Assembly (NCBI GenBank): GCA_903819595.1
Contig: CAIJED010000226.1
Location: 1-36,883 of the forward strand
DNA: 36,883 bases
Source: an uncultured Methanomicrobiales archaeon
GTDB lineage: Archaea > Halobacteriota > Methanomicrobia > Methanomicrobiales > Methanospirillaceae
Direction: 5' to 3'
Shown here: positions 16,742 through 25,073 of the stretch, one piece after another
How the letters are laid out: each line of letters begins with the position of its first letter
Numbering within the stretch: position 1 is the stretch's first letter
Program-made: the position numbers and the translations under genes
Notes under the pieces: model-generated
Told to the model about the DNA's origin: nothing
What the model saw: only the letters and a program-made list of their open reading frames with translations
Database searches by the model: none

Positions 16742-16878
16742 GGTGGAGCCACGGGACCATAATATCCCGGCAATTGGGCAGAACGGGTCTGATAATTCCC
16801 ATGGGTCACCAGGTGATCCCGAGGGTCCCGGAATAGAAAATTCCTTCCCTGCGTGTTTGTTTTTGGAAAATGAACGTC

Positions 16879-17607
16879 CTATTTTGTTGCTACGAGTACT
16901 TTGAACCATTCAAAACCTTCCAACGGGTGGACTTCCACGTTCTTAAACCCGGCATTTCTGCATAATCTTTCCCACTGACCAAATCCGATGCTGTACTCAC
17001 CATCATTCAGGATATGCTTCTTTCCATTGTCATACATCCTTTCAAATGCCTGTACGCCTCCCTCTTTCATGGCGAGTTCAAATTCCTTTGTAAGGAAATT
17101 CAAAATTCCCGATAATCGTACGGGGTCATCCGGTTTTCCCGTTGTATCCAGATCGATTTCACCAAGAATGAATCTCCCGCCTCCGTTTACAGAGGTAAAA
17201 AATTTTTTGATGACCGGTTCTTTAAATTTCACATGATGCAGTGCAACCGTCGCGGCGATGATATCAAACTGATTGGATCCAAAATCCATATCCTCTGCCG
17301 ATTTTTCAATGCAATGAATGTGTCCGGCCAGGTTGCACAGTTCAATCTTTTCCTCGAAAATCCTGAGCATTTGAGATGAACTGTCAATTGCCGTGATATT
17401 GCAATCTGTTTTATTCAGGAATTTCAGCGACAGCAGGCCGGTTCCGCAACCACTATCGAGGACCTGGTCATTCCTTTTTACCCCTGATACCTTGACGACC
17501 AGATCAAGAAGTTTATGGTGTCTCTTTACTTTTCCAAGAGTATTGTCATATTCGTTCGCCCAATCCCCAAACCACTCCCGATTATCCTTGCTAACATGTT
17601 CCATCAT
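16879..17607 (-). CDS. Class I SAM-dependent methyltransferase
   Basis: A 242-residue Rossmann-fold methyltransferase. SAM-binding motif I is LDSGCGTG (residues 50-57), the acidic residue after beta2 is D75 (ITAIDSSSQML), and motif III-like FDIIAATVALHHV follows. The length and the C-terminal FGQWERLCRNAGFKNVEVHPLEGFEWFKV fit the UbiE/type-11 group acting on small molecules; the substrate is unknown. Start is the ATG pair at 17607/17604, with GGGAAAG just upstream. It is convergent with the SpoIIE phosphatase gene. Confidence 0.87.
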   Translation of the reverse strand: MMEHVSKDNREWFGDWANEYDNTLGKVKRHHKLLDLVVKVSGVKRNDQVLDSGCGTGLLSLKFLNKTDCNITAIDSSSQMLRIFEEKIELCNLAGHIHCIEKSAEDMDFGSNQFDIIAATVALHHVKFKEPVIKKFFTSVNGGGRFILGEIDLDTTGKPDDPVRLSGILNFLTKEFELAMKEGGVQAFERMYDNGKKHILNDGEYSIGFGQWERLCRNAGFKNVEVHPLEGFEWFKVLVATK

Positions 17608-17884
17608 CTTTCCCTTATTCTTACTGACACGTTATACTACCGTTGTAGTGTTTTTCCATCGTATAGGACCGGGTCGTTGAGATTAATCATCAATATCCGT
17701 AAGGCAGAGTTTCACCTCTCGTTCAAACACCGATGACCCCGGAGAGCACATCCACGGGAACACTGGTATTAAGAATATCTGGTGACCAGGCCTGCCTGTT
17801 CTCGCCGGTTTCATTTTGACCTCCGTAAGTTCAAAAGTAATTGCCTTCACAGATTCTACCAAGGGGCAGAATGTGGAAAAACAA

Positions 17885-18030
17885 ATGCCTGACAGAAAAC
17901 AAATTGTGGACCTGTCCGAATTGAACGGATCGAACCAACGAACAGCCCGGGAACCGATGATTTCCAGGAATACTATTCAGAAATATGTTCATCGGACTGC
18001 TGCCCTTCGTAACAGCCTGGTCCCGACCCA
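17885..18030 (+). pseudogene. Remnant of a transposase N-terminal helix-turn-helix
   Basis: From ATG 17885 the frame reads MPDRKQIVDLSELNGSN and then QRTAREPMISRNTIQKYV. This is close to the N-terminal helix-turn-helix of IS21-type (IstA) transposases, where the pattern is I-x-x-L-...-S-x-R-x-I-A-R-x-L-G-I-S-R-N-T-V-R-K-Y. After about 45 residues the similarity stops and the frame runs into the end of the opposite gene. It is therefore only debris. No inverted repeats were found around it. Confidence 0.45.
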
Positions 18031-18065
18031 CTTCATCTTTTATCTGAATGATGATGAGAAATTAT

Positions 18066-18779
18066 TTATTTCTGTTTTACCCGCCCGTGCGGGCATACCC
18101 AGAGGCACATGCCGCAAACCGGTACGCCTGTTCGCTTCTCTACTGCCTTGAAAAAACGGTCGCAGGCAGCAGCATCGAACCGGGCCTCCCGGGGCTCATC
18201 TTTGTCGAATTGCTGTCCGGTAAACGCCTGCACCGGGCAGACATCCACGCAGGCATGGCATTTATTGCACCTGTTTTCCATGGGTGTCCCGGTTGGGGCA
18301 AGGGGTGCATCGGTCAGCACGGTCACCCACCGGACCCGTGGCCCGTGGTCAGGAGTAATAAGGAGGCAACTCCTGCCAATCCACCCGAGACCGGCGAGAT
18401 GAGCTGCAAGTTTCTGCGAGAAGGGCCCGCAGATCCGGGTGTCATCTATTCTCATGGATGCAGCGATCGGCAACGCGTTGTATCCTGCACCCTGCAGCAC
18501 ATTTGCTACCCGCAGTGCCATCTGGTCGAGAGCTGCATTCACGACATCGTAGGCATGGTGCCGGTAGAGCAGACCGGCAACGTTGCGTTCCTGTTCAGGC
18601 AGCAGTTCCACGAGGGTGTCGAGGAGGGTGATACCCATCGTTATCCCGGTCGGGTACGCGGCAATTTTTGGTCCGCTCTGTGAAAGAATAAAATCCCGGG
18701 CCCCGGACAGGTCCGCGATACCAAAATAATCTGCCCCGAGCGATTCTGCGAGTGACTTAATGACATTCCCGGTATCCAT
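18066..18779 (-). CDS. Ferredoxin-type double [4Fe-4S] protein, QueG-like
   Basis: A 237-residue protein. The C-terminal region binds two [4Fe-4S] clusters: CNKCHACVDVCP (Cys171, 174, 177, 181) and Cys206 plus CGMCLWVCP (Cys222, 225, 229). The N-terminal part, with GLGWIGRSCLLITPDHGPRVRW, resembles epoxyqueuosine reductase (QueG) and the reductive corrinoid activators. It is shorter than bacterial QueG, lacks HEAT repeats, and the corrinoid-binding residues cannot be judged. A role in corrinoid-dependent reduction is inference. Start ATG 18779 follows AGGAAA. Confidence 0.82.
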   Translation of the reverse strand: MDTGNVIKSLAESLGADYFGIADLSGARDFILSQSGPKIAAYPTGITMGITLLDTLVELLPEQERNVAGLLYRHHAYDVVNAALDQMALRVANVLQGAGYNALPIAASMRIDDTRICGPFSQKLAAHLAGLGWIGRSCLLITPDHGPRVRWVTVLTDAPLAPTGTPMENRCNKCHACVDVCPVQAFTGQQFDKDEPREARFDAAACDRFFKAVEKRTGVPVCGMCLWVCPHGRVKQK

Positions 18780-18892
18780 ACTATTTCCTGTACCATGTAT
18801 GTTGGAATGTCATAGGTAATGAAAGGTGAATGGGCCCCCGGGCCCCAAATGTGGCCCTGATGATGATTCACACAAAGATGATTCGATAGAAC

Positions 18893-18900
18893 CATATAAA
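18893..18900 (+). promoter_or_regulatory. TATA box of DUF3303-like gene
   Basis: CATATAAA, 37 bases before ATG 18937; start of transcription expected near 18920. Confidence 0.5.
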
Positions 18901-18936
18901 ATATTAAAATTTACTTACACAGTGGTGGAAAGAACA

Positions 18937-19236
18937 ATGATCTACGTCGTGACGCTCACACACCCTCCGGAGCTGTGCCTTGCAAGGGAGGAATTTGCAG
19001 CTGAATTTATGCGATGGTACGAAGGAATGAACGATCTGGCCAGGAAATGCAACATCACGGTACTTGGATCGTATACGTGCCCGAATGAACACGTGTTCTA
19101 CTTCATTCTCGAAGCGATTGATTACAAATCGATTACCGGATTCTTCTCTGGGGTTATGCTCACGAATCATACCGGACGGATCTCTCCTGTCATTACGCTC
19201 AAAGAAAGCGTTGATATCATTAATCAGGGAAATTAA
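18937..19236 (+). CDS. 99-residue alpha/beta protein, DUF3303-like
   Basis: A compact protein beginning MIYVVTLTHPPELCLAREEF. The pattern of a short beta strand, THPPE, long helix, then VLGSYTCPNEHVFYFILEA resembles the DUF3303 ferredoxin-like fold widespread in archaea. Function unknown. ATG 18937 has a GGTGGAA ribosome-binding site and sits 37 bases after a TATA box, whereas ATG 18826 lies upstream of that box. The C-terminal ITLKESVDIINQGN is typical of this group. Confidence 0.72.
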   Translation: MIYVVTLTHPPELCLAREEFAAEFMRWYEGMNDLARKCNITVLGSYTCPNEHVFYFILEAIDYKSITGFFSGVMLTNHTGRISPVITLKESVDIINQGN

Positions 19237-19367
19237 CAGGTATCCGTTTGAACCTTTCAGCCCGGCCAATGGCATGCAGGGAATATACCACTCCATAACG
19301 GACCGATGACCCTAGTGTCCCGAGGGTATACTCCACCAAAAACCAATGCAGACAATCTCCCTTGTTT

Positions 19368-19375
19368 TTTATATC
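19368..19375 (+). promoter_or_regulatory. TATA box of META lipoprotein gene (possible leaderless transcript)
   Basis: TTTATATC ends 23 bases before ATG 19398, and no Shine-Dalgarno precedes that ATG, so transcription probably starts at or near the A of the start codon. Confidence 0.45.
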
Positions 19376-19397
19376 ACGACGTTCTCTCTCCTTACGT

Positions 19398-19946
19398 ATG
19401 AAAACTCTGACCGCTTGCGTAGTCACCTGCATCGTGCTCATCGTTCTGATGGCCGGGTGTACCAGTCAGCTCGCCCCGAAACCCTCAACCCCGGGCACCA
19501 GTGCGGTACCTGTGACAATTAACCCAACTCCTGTGCCTGCCCTGGTCCCTGATCCATCCCTTGTTGGTACATGGTACCTTACCATGATGACCGGGCCGGG
19601 GGGTGTCGCTCTTACTGACGCGATGAGCCCTCAAATTACGTTGGTTTTCACCAATCAATCCAATGTCATCGGGTTCTCGGGCTGCAATAATTATCATGGG
19701 CACTATACCCTGGCCGGTCAGGTCCTCCCTGATGGGAACGGGATCACCATCGGCCCACTCGCCTCCACCACGATGTATTGCGCCAACGGCACGAATACCG
19801 AGATGACGTATCTTGAGGCCCTTCCGGCTGCAAAAACCGTTACACTGAGTACAAAACAGGAATTGACGATCAGGGATAACCGGGGGTATACCTTTGATTT
19901 TCAGAAGACCCCTTTTAGTGCGACCTTCGTGCCAAAGGGGTTCTGA
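19398..19946 (+). CDS. Lipoprotein with META (HslJ-like) domain
   Basis: A 182-residue exported lipoprotein: signal 1-20, lipobox MAGC with Cys21, then a Pro/Thr-rich linker (PKPSTPGTSAVPVTINPTPV). From residue 55 it is a META domain: LVGTWYL, then VIGFSGCNNYHGHY, TMYCANGTNTEMTYLEAL and LTIRDNRGYTFDF, all hallmarks. META domains in HslJ-type proteins are surface-exposed and linked to stress tolerance; the ligand is unknown. Start ATG 19398 is favoured over 19362 because it gives a clean signal peptide and lies just after the TATA box. Confidence 0.87.
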   Translation: MKTLTACVVTCIVLIVLMAGCTSQLAPKPSTPGTSAVPVTINPTPVPALVPDPSLVGTWYLTMMTGPGGVALTDAMSPQITLVFTNQSNVIGFSGCNNYHGHYTLAGQVLPDGNGITIGPLASTTMYCANGTNTEMTYLEALPAAKTVTLSTKQELTIRDNRGYTFDFQKTPFSATFVPKGF

Positions 19947-20183
19947 CAGATCTTATTTTTGGTTCCGCGAGATATCCCACTCTTACGATACGCATCAATG
20001 GAAATGACGCTTACTCATGCCATGGGACGAGATGCGATACCGTTCCTCGCGAAAAGATCTCCAGCTGACGACGTTTTTACAGCGGCAAAATATTCCAGGA
20101 CGAATGAAAACACACAAGTTTCCTGGTTTATTGGATTTGCATCTCTTTCGAAGTAAGGTTTCGGGTGGGAAGGTCCTCCCGGT

Positions 20184-21410
20184 TCAGGGGGAGGGCACCT
20201 TATCAGGCATCACATCATCGATATGCACGAGCGTACTGTTCTGAATCTTCATCAGGGTGACCATTTTTACCGGAATATGGGAATTGCCGGTATAGGTTAG
20301 GTTGCCTGTTACACCCGTATAGTGCGTAACATTTGCCATCCCACCCGGGAACGCGGACGGGGACCCAGAATTCATAATCGCCTCTGCCACAATCATTACG
20401 GCGTCGTACCCAAGACCGGCAAACGGGACTGCGGAGCTGTGGTATTCCTGTGCGTACCGTGTCATGAAATGTTGTTGTTTTTTATTTCCTGTTGCAGGGT
20501 CAAACCAGGTATGGGTAGTGAAGTATACGTTATCAACCCCCGTTGCGCCACCCGTGAGGAGGGTGGGGGCATCATAGCCATCTCCACCCATGATTGGGAC
20601 CGTAAATCCGGCATTCCGGATCTCCCGGATAACCGGCTTTGCATCGGCCCATGTCTCGGCTGAAACAAAAACAATGTCCGGTGGCGGGAATAGTCTGGAG
20701 AGGTTTGCAATCTGGGACGAATAACCGGTGTCCGCGCTGTGGAACGTATCCACCTTCTGCACCGTTCCGTTCAGATCAAGGAATCGCGTCATGAAATAAC
20801 TGGCAAGGAGCGTGGGGTATTGCTTATCGGACTCGTAGAGGACGTATGCATTCTTCACCTTCAGGGTTCCGGCTGCGTATTCGGCACCAGCTGCCGCCTG
20901 GGTATTATCACCCATGCAGGCAAGATAGAGGTAGTCCGGAACCTGCTCAGGAAGACGGGGAGATGTGGCACCGGATGTGACGAAGTACACATTTTTTAAC
21001 GCTGCGGCCTGCGCTGCAGGAAGGGCATGGTCAGGGTTCGAAAGCCCGATAATAACAGGGATAGTACCGGAACCTGCCAGTTCAGTGGCTCCTGCAACAA
21101 CCGCACTGGTATTGGATTTCCCATTTACGATGACGAGTTCGACAGGCTTCCCATTGATCCCTCCCTGTTCATTGATCTCCTTCACCGCAAGTTTTGCGCC
21201 CTGCATCGAGGGGACATCAAACGTTGCCTCTGACCCTTCGAGATTGTAGACCGCACCAATCCGGATGGTTTCATTGTCGGATTTTTGAGGAGACAGGGTC
21301 CCCGCAGAGGTACCGGTTTGCAGAGATGAGGTACAGCCCGCAAAGACGACAGTAGCGAGGACAAAAAAGATAAGACTAACAAGATGGATATGAGCCCTGC
21401 GATTTTTCAT
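20184..21410 (-). CDS. Branched-chain amino-acid-type binding lipoprotein (Peripla_BP_6)
   Basis: A 408-residue exported lipoprotein with lipobox FAGC (Cys26). The mature part is a type-I periplasmic binding protein of the LivJ kind: IRIGAVYNLEGSEATFDVPSMQGAKLAVKEINEQGGINGKPVELV at its start, ending with a MVTLMKIQNSTLV strand. It probably binds a branched-chain amino acid, amide or similar ligand. No livHMGF permease or ATPase genes are adjacent, so it is an orphan here. ATG 21410 is chosen because the 28 residues upstream (from 21494) are not signal-like. Confidence 0.88.
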   Translation of the reverse strand: MKNRRAHIHLVSLIFFVLATVVFAGCTSSLQTGTSAGTLSPQKSDNETIRIGAVYNLEGSEATFDVPSMQGAKLAVKEINEQGGINGKPVELVIVNGKSNTSAVVAGATELAGSGTIPVIIGLSNPDHALPAAQAAALKNVYFVTSGATSPRLPEQVPDYLYLACMGDNTQAAAGAEYAAGTLKVKNAYVLYESDKQYPTLLASYFMTRFLDLNGTVQKVDTFHSADTGYSSQIANLSRLFPPPDIVFVSAETWADAKPVIREIRNAGFTVPIMGGDGYDAPTLLTGGATGVDNVYFTTHTWFDPATGNKKQQHFMTRYAQEYHSSAVPFAGLGYDAVMIVAEAIMNSGSPSAFPGGMANVTHYTGVTGNLTYTGNSHIPVKMVTLMKIQNSTLVHIDDVMPDKVPSP

Positions 21411-21536
21411 AAAGGATTCGTTATTTTGCCGGTGAACATTCATTCGTACCGATCCCCAGACATTCAGTTGATCGGGAGCCATTCCCTTCATCACGCCTTC
21501 CTGCGGTGTTCGTCTTTTTTTTAGTAAACCGCCGGT

Positions 21537-21785
21537 CTACAAACCCAGGAGCTTCTTCTTGGCGGCGGTGAATTCTTCGTCTGACAGGACGCCCGAGTTT
21601 TTCAGATCTGCCAGTTTTTGTAACTGTGCAATCGTCGCATCATTCATACCTGGGGAGGCCGCCTGTGCATCAGCTGCCTTTTGTTGGGCTTCAGCAGCTC
21701 CCTGCTGTTTCAGTTCCCCGGCTTTCGCAGCCTGTTTCTGTCCCATTTTCATTCCTGCTATCAGCATTAATCCTCTTCCTCTCAT
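21537..21785 (-). CDS. SHOCT-domain protein
   Basis: 82 residues. The C-terminal 30 (LQKLADLKNSGVLSDEEFTAAKKKLLGL) are a SHOCT domain, a short helical module involved in oligomer formation. The rest is Ala/Gln-rich (QKQAAKAGELKQQGAAEAQQ), a likely coiled coil, after a short hydrophobic MLIAGM stretch. ATG 21785 starts one base after the TGA of the DUF6325-like gene and has AGGTGG upstream, so the two are translationally coupled. It probably acts together with that protein. Confidence 0.87.
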   Translation of the reverse strand: MRGRGLMLIAGMKMGQKQAAKAGELKQQGAAEAQQKAADAQAASPGMNDATIAQLQKLADLKNSGVLSDEEFTAAKKKLLGL

Positions 21786-21786
21786 T

Positions 21787-22251
21787 TCAGACACCACCTT
21801 TCAAATTGAGCTGTTGCTCTACACTCCTGATTATTTCGGGGGGGATACGACCCATATCAACCACTTTAGCTCCCGAATTGAGGGCCGCCTCCTTGAGATG
21901 GACCGCCCAGGTATTTTCGTATAAAAGAATAGCCGCAGAACTGTTATTCGGCAATACTGCAGCAATTGCTTCAATATCATCAATTGAGAACCATTCGCTG
22001 GCTTTCCCTGCGAATGCGCTGAACGCATCTCCCGCGACCCCTCCAAGGTGCTTTGCTTCAGTAATCACGACGTTGCCTTTCTGGTCCTTTACGACGAAAA
22101 CAAGGTCAATTACGCGAACGATACCATTTTTCTCCAGTCTGGCAAGTTCAGGGGCCATCTCCCCGTTAAACTTGTTTCCCGGAAATTCGACTACCAGGTA
22201 GTCTACCGGACCCATGATCCGGCCAGGTTTCTGAGGGACATTTGTCGTCAT
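21787..22251 (-). CDS. DUF6325-like protein
   Basis: 154 residues, with MGPVDYLVVEFPGN at positions 13-26, then ELARLEKNGIVRVIDLVFVVKDQKGNV and a terminal SVEQQLNLKGG, which are the conserved parts of DUF6325 (formerly grouped with DUF1269). Members often sit next to a SHOCT-domain gene, as here. No enzyme motif is seen; the GADAFSAFAGKASEWFSIDDIEA region suggests a two-domain alpha/beta protein with a possible regulatory role in membrane or envelope stress, which is speculation. Confidence 0.85.
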   Translation of the reverse strand: MTTNVPQKPGRIMGPVDYLVVEFPGNKFNGEMAPELARLEKNGIVRVIDLVFVVKDQKGNVVITEAKHLGGVAGDAFSAFAGKASEWFSIDDIEAIAAVLPNNSSAAILLYENTWAVHLKEAALNSGAKVVDMGRIPPEIIRSVEQQLNLKGGV

Positions 22252-22435
22252 GCAGCTCCCGCCATGTAACTCCCAATCTGAAGGAGTCTATAGTAGTAAC
22301 TACCTGCCTGACAGGGTAATAATCCTATCGAAGCCTCTGCCATGACCTGGGACCTGGAGGTCCAATCACTCTCGGTTGTAAAATAATTTATCGTAAAAAT
22401 GAAATCCGGGAAAACCGGGTGTATTTTTCGCTGCT

Positions 22436-22684
22436 TCACAACCCAAGGAATTTAAAGAGTCCATAAACCAGAAAGGCTGGCCAGAAGATCGCCTTGAATA
22501 GTCCGATGAATCCGGCCCATACGCTCGCAGACGTAGTCCAGTAGTAATACAGTGCACCGATGAAGCCCAGCACATAGATTGCACCTCCACTCCCGTGGCA
22601 ATGGATCTGTTTTCCCCATGTACACATGGATTTTTGCCAGTCTTTCGTACACTGTTCTGTTGTTTCGTTCTCCATGTCATTCAT
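22436..22684 (-). CDS. Small two-helix membrane protein
   Basis: 82 residues. A hydrophilic head with three Cys and two His (QCTKDWQKSMCTWGKQIHCHG) is followed by two hydrophobic helices (about 34-48 and 54-82: AIYVLGFIGALYYYW and FIGLFKAIFWPAFLVYGLFKFLGL). The GGAIYVLGFIGALYYY...FKAIFWPAFLVY pattern is that of a widespread uncharacterised family of small membrane proteins. The Cys/His head could bind metal, but that is inference. Start ATG 22684, with an alternative ATG at 22675. Confidence 0.8.
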   Translation of the reverse strand: MNDMENETTEQCTKDWQKSMCTWGKQIHCHGSGGAIYVLGFIGALYYYWTTSASVWAGFIGLFKAIFWPAFLVYGLFKFLGL

Positions 22685-23060
22685 CGTGACTGATGGTTAT
22701 CGTGGAGACAAGTTCAACTTTTCTGTGGGTGATGATAATGGGGGTGATATGGAGCGTGACTGCCGAAATATCACAGTATTTTTCAAAATAACCCCGCTGC
22801 CTGCAATTTTACAGGCCCCGCCGGAAAAAAGGGAAAAGGATGCCGGTAAGATGGGGATTGCCATGGATCATCTGGTCCGATTTATGTCCGACACCGAAGG
22901 GATAAAAAAACTGTTACAGGGAGATGGATCCAGTCTGCAGCAGGATATAGGTGGATACTCCACCCAAGTGCCTGAAAGAAAAAAAACTGGAATTGACACG
23001 AATTAACACTCTCCGACTGACATCCCCTATATATATCGAAAATTTTAGAATTGTAAAAAA
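22685..23060. other. Gap upstream of small membrane protein
   Basis: 376 bases. A strong TATA-like TATATATAT is at 23028-23036; on the minus strand it could drive the small membrane protein gene with a leader of about 320 bases. A plus-strand frame (22626-23006) overlaps that gene and looks non-coding. Confidence 0.4.
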
Positions 23061-23852
23061 TCAGGCGTGTAGTTTTCCTGAGAAAATATGGACCGCGTGG
23101 CCTTCGAGGATGACGCGGTCACCATTTAGTTTCACGCGGACCGACCCTCCCCGGGCCGAACACTGGAAACCGACCATCTCTGTCTTTTTTAATTTCTCTC
23201 CCCAGTAGGGCGCAAGGCAGCAGTGTGCCGAACCTGTCACCGGATCTTCCGGCACGCCAATGGATGGTGCAAAGAACCGGGAGACGAAGTCGATGTGCGG
23301 GAGATCGGAACCCGCCGTGACGATGATACCCCGGGTCCGGATCGCGGTAAGGGCGTTGACATCTGGTTCGATGCTACAGACATCATCCGCCAGTGGCAGT
23401 TCCACTAAAATATCGAACCGGTTCCGGCCGGTATATACCGGCTCTACTCCAAGCGCCCGGGCAAGACCGGGCACCGGCATGGATGGGGCCGCCGGTTCTC
23501 CCGGGAAGTCCATGCTGATCCAGTCTTCGTCCTGCCTGATGACCAGTGGCCCGGAGAGAGTCTCAAAAGTGATCGGCTGGTCAGGGCCGACACGACCGGT
23601 CTTCCAGAGAACCGATGCGGCGGCGAGTGTCGCATGGCCACATAGTTCCACTTCCTTATCAGGCGTGAACCATCGCAGGTTCCATGCTGAACCTTTGGGA
23701 AAGAGAAACGCAGTCTCGGAATGTTTCAGTTCAGCTGCCACCTGCTGCATCCATGCCGCATCGGCCGGACCATCCGGGATACAAACGCCCGCCGTGTTGC
23801 CACTGAACGCGGCGCGGGTGAAGGCATCAACGAGGTGAAGTTCTGCTTGCAT
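23061..23852 (-). CDS. PhzF-family isomerase/epimerase-like protein
   Basis: 263 residues of the diaminopimelate-epimerase fold as in PhzF. The conserved FSGNTAGVC segment, the catalytic-region Glu in ELKHSETAFLFP, CGHATLAAA, and VPEDPVTGSAHCCLAPYW are all present. PhzF-like proteins isomerise small acids; the substrate of archaeal members is unknown. Length is slightly below the usual 270-300. ATG 23852 is preferred because the TTG at 23885 gives an extra 11 residues without family similarity. Single gene. Confidence 0.9.
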   Translation of the reverse strand: MQAELHLVDAFTRAAFSGNTAGVCIPDGPADAAWMQQVAAELKHSETAFLFPKGSAWNLRWFTPDKEVELCGHATLAAASVLWKTGRVGPDQPITFETLSGPLVIRQDEDWISMDFPGEPAAPSMPVPGLARALGVEPVYTGRNRFDILVELPLADDVCSIEPDVNALTAIRTRGIIVTAGSDLPHIDFVSRFFAPSIGVPEDPVTGSAHCCLAPYWGEKLKKTEMVGFQCSARGGSVRVKLNGDRVILEGHAVHIFSGKLHA

Positions 23853-24233
23853 GGACGAGAGATTGCGTGCCGGTACGTATAACAATTCTGGTGATAAACC
23901 AGTCTTCGCAGGTGCGATGATTTTAGTATCCTGCGATTGTTAGTCGTGTGATATAAAAAATGCGTTATTCAGGCCGGGATATAACAAGGAATGACCAACA
24001 GACCCGATTCTCAGTGCATGTATCCGAACGCCAGATATTCGGATAGAGTAACCATTTCGACCTGATACGTGACTAACCGGGATATCCCAATCCACCAAAA
24101 AAATGAAGAAACAGGGTATTAAGAAGAGTAAATAAGCAAATTTGAATCAGCCGGTGACAGGATTAAAAGTTTTATCCCCTTTTTGGGGTAGTGAAGGACG
24201 GATATCGCACCAACTGACTAGAAGCATTTTTTT

Positions 24234-24437
24234 CTACGGCACTGAATTTTTCACATTCATGATATCGTTTAAATCGGCATGAACCGGATCGACCGTGGAT
24301 ATCCGCATGTTATAGGTTGCTTTACCAGTATCTGACTGCTGGTTTTCCCTCATCGCATCCGTTAGATGGTCCATAGGGTGGTGTGTGATAGATCGTGTTT
24401 TATCGTTGTTACCTGTATCATGGTAAAGAACAATCAT
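24234..24437 (-). CDS. Doubtful 67-residue ORF
   Basis: A hydrophilic frame (MIVLYHDTGNNDKTRSITHH..., His and Asp rich) with an A/T-rich stretch about 35 bases upstream that could be a TATA box. It has no ribosome-binding site and no recognised family. It may be a leaderless small gene or noise. Confidence 0.22.
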   Translation of the reverse strand: MIVLYHDTGNNDKTRSITHHPMDHLTDAMRENQQSDTGKATYNMRISTVDPVHADLNDIMNVKNSVP

Positions 24438-24648
24438 TAAAGGCAGTCGTGTTTTTTTTAATGACTTTATTGTATCGTAGTTTAAAGTTTGTTTCCCACT
24501 GCATTCTTTTCCCTGTCAGGGCCTGTTCTGTCTTTCTTCCACTACCAGCACCTGGGTACTCCCAGATCAGTTGCATCCGGTTCGCCGGGCTTTTACAAGG
24601 ATAGGTGACTAAAACGATGAAAATTCCCGAACAAGGTGTTTTAGGAGA

Positions 24649-24656
24649 CTATATCT
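24649..24656 (+). promoter_or_regulatory. TATA box of zinc-ribbon gene
   Basis: CTATATCT about 37 bases before ATG 24693. Confidence 0.35.
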
Positions 24657-24692
24657 TGTAACGTGCCATGGATACTGATAGCGTGATAATGA

Positions 24693-24833
24693 ATGGAGCC
24701 AGGGAATGATTACCGGATCGTACAGGTACGGTGTTATGTCTGCGGTGCACCGATGTTGATCCGGGTACGGGTAAATGAACAGCCGCCCGCTTATATCTGC
24801 AATGAATGTACCATGGTCAACCAGATGATGTGA
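24693..24833 (+). CDS. 46-residue zinc-ribbon protein
   Basis: ATG 24693 to TGA 24831-24833 encodes a tiny protein with two CxxC pairs: CYVC (residues 14-17) and CNEC (36-39), separated by PMLIRVRVNEQPPAYI. This is the classical four-Cys zinc ribbon with a beta hairpin between the knuckles. It is probably a nucleic-acid- or protein-binding adaptor. Support also comes from the TATA box 37 bases upstream and a GTGAT stretch before the ATG. Standing alone, its partner is unknown. Confidence 0.62.
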   Translation: MEPGNDYRIVQVRCYVCGAPMLIRVRVNEQPPAYICNECTMVNQMM

Positions 24834-24903
24834 CCCATAGGGTTGCACATGAGACCGTTCATGGCAGTTCAAAAAAAATGCGGGGGGGTCATTCGGAGGA
24901 CGC

Positions 24904-25054
24904 ATGGGAAGTGAATGGGAGGTTTCACCCTGGATCTTCGCAATGTGCGTGATGCCGCCCCCCCATGAACAAATCGTCTCTTTATGACCTCCTGAATCAA
25001 TTAATCCGGCTGACCTCCTGTGATACCTGGCCGGGTGGAATGAGATCCGGATGA
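24904..25054 (+). pseudogene. Possible small gene frameshifted at a run of seven C
   Basis: ATG 24904 has an excellent ribosome-binding site (GGAGG at 24895-24899) and reads MGSEWEVSPWIFAMCVMPPP into C7 (24958-24964). In that frame it ends at TGA 24985, but in the next frame the sequence continues with a protein-like stretch, MNKSSLYDLLNQLIRL and TSCDTWPGG, to TGA 25052. Deleting or adding bases in the C7 run would join both into about 49 residues. Family unknown; it could also be two chance frames. Confidence 0.27.
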
Positions 25055-25073
25055 GATACGAATGGGGACCGGG

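Larger units (their letters stand above)
23853..24692. other. Long gap with sparse signals
   Basis: 840 bases. It contains an 8-bp inverted repeat TATCCGAA (24021-24028) / TTCGGATA (24038-24045) with a 9-base loop, and a CCCC-T5-GGGG hairpin at about 24176-24188. A weak 67-codon minus-strand ORF lies at 24234-24437. The right end has a promoter for the zinc-ribbon gene (24649-24656). No large gene is seen. Confidence 0.45.

Noticed and set aside
22626-23006. 126-codon plus-strand ORF
   Set aside because: Overlaps the start of the small membrane protein gene antisense and has no motif.
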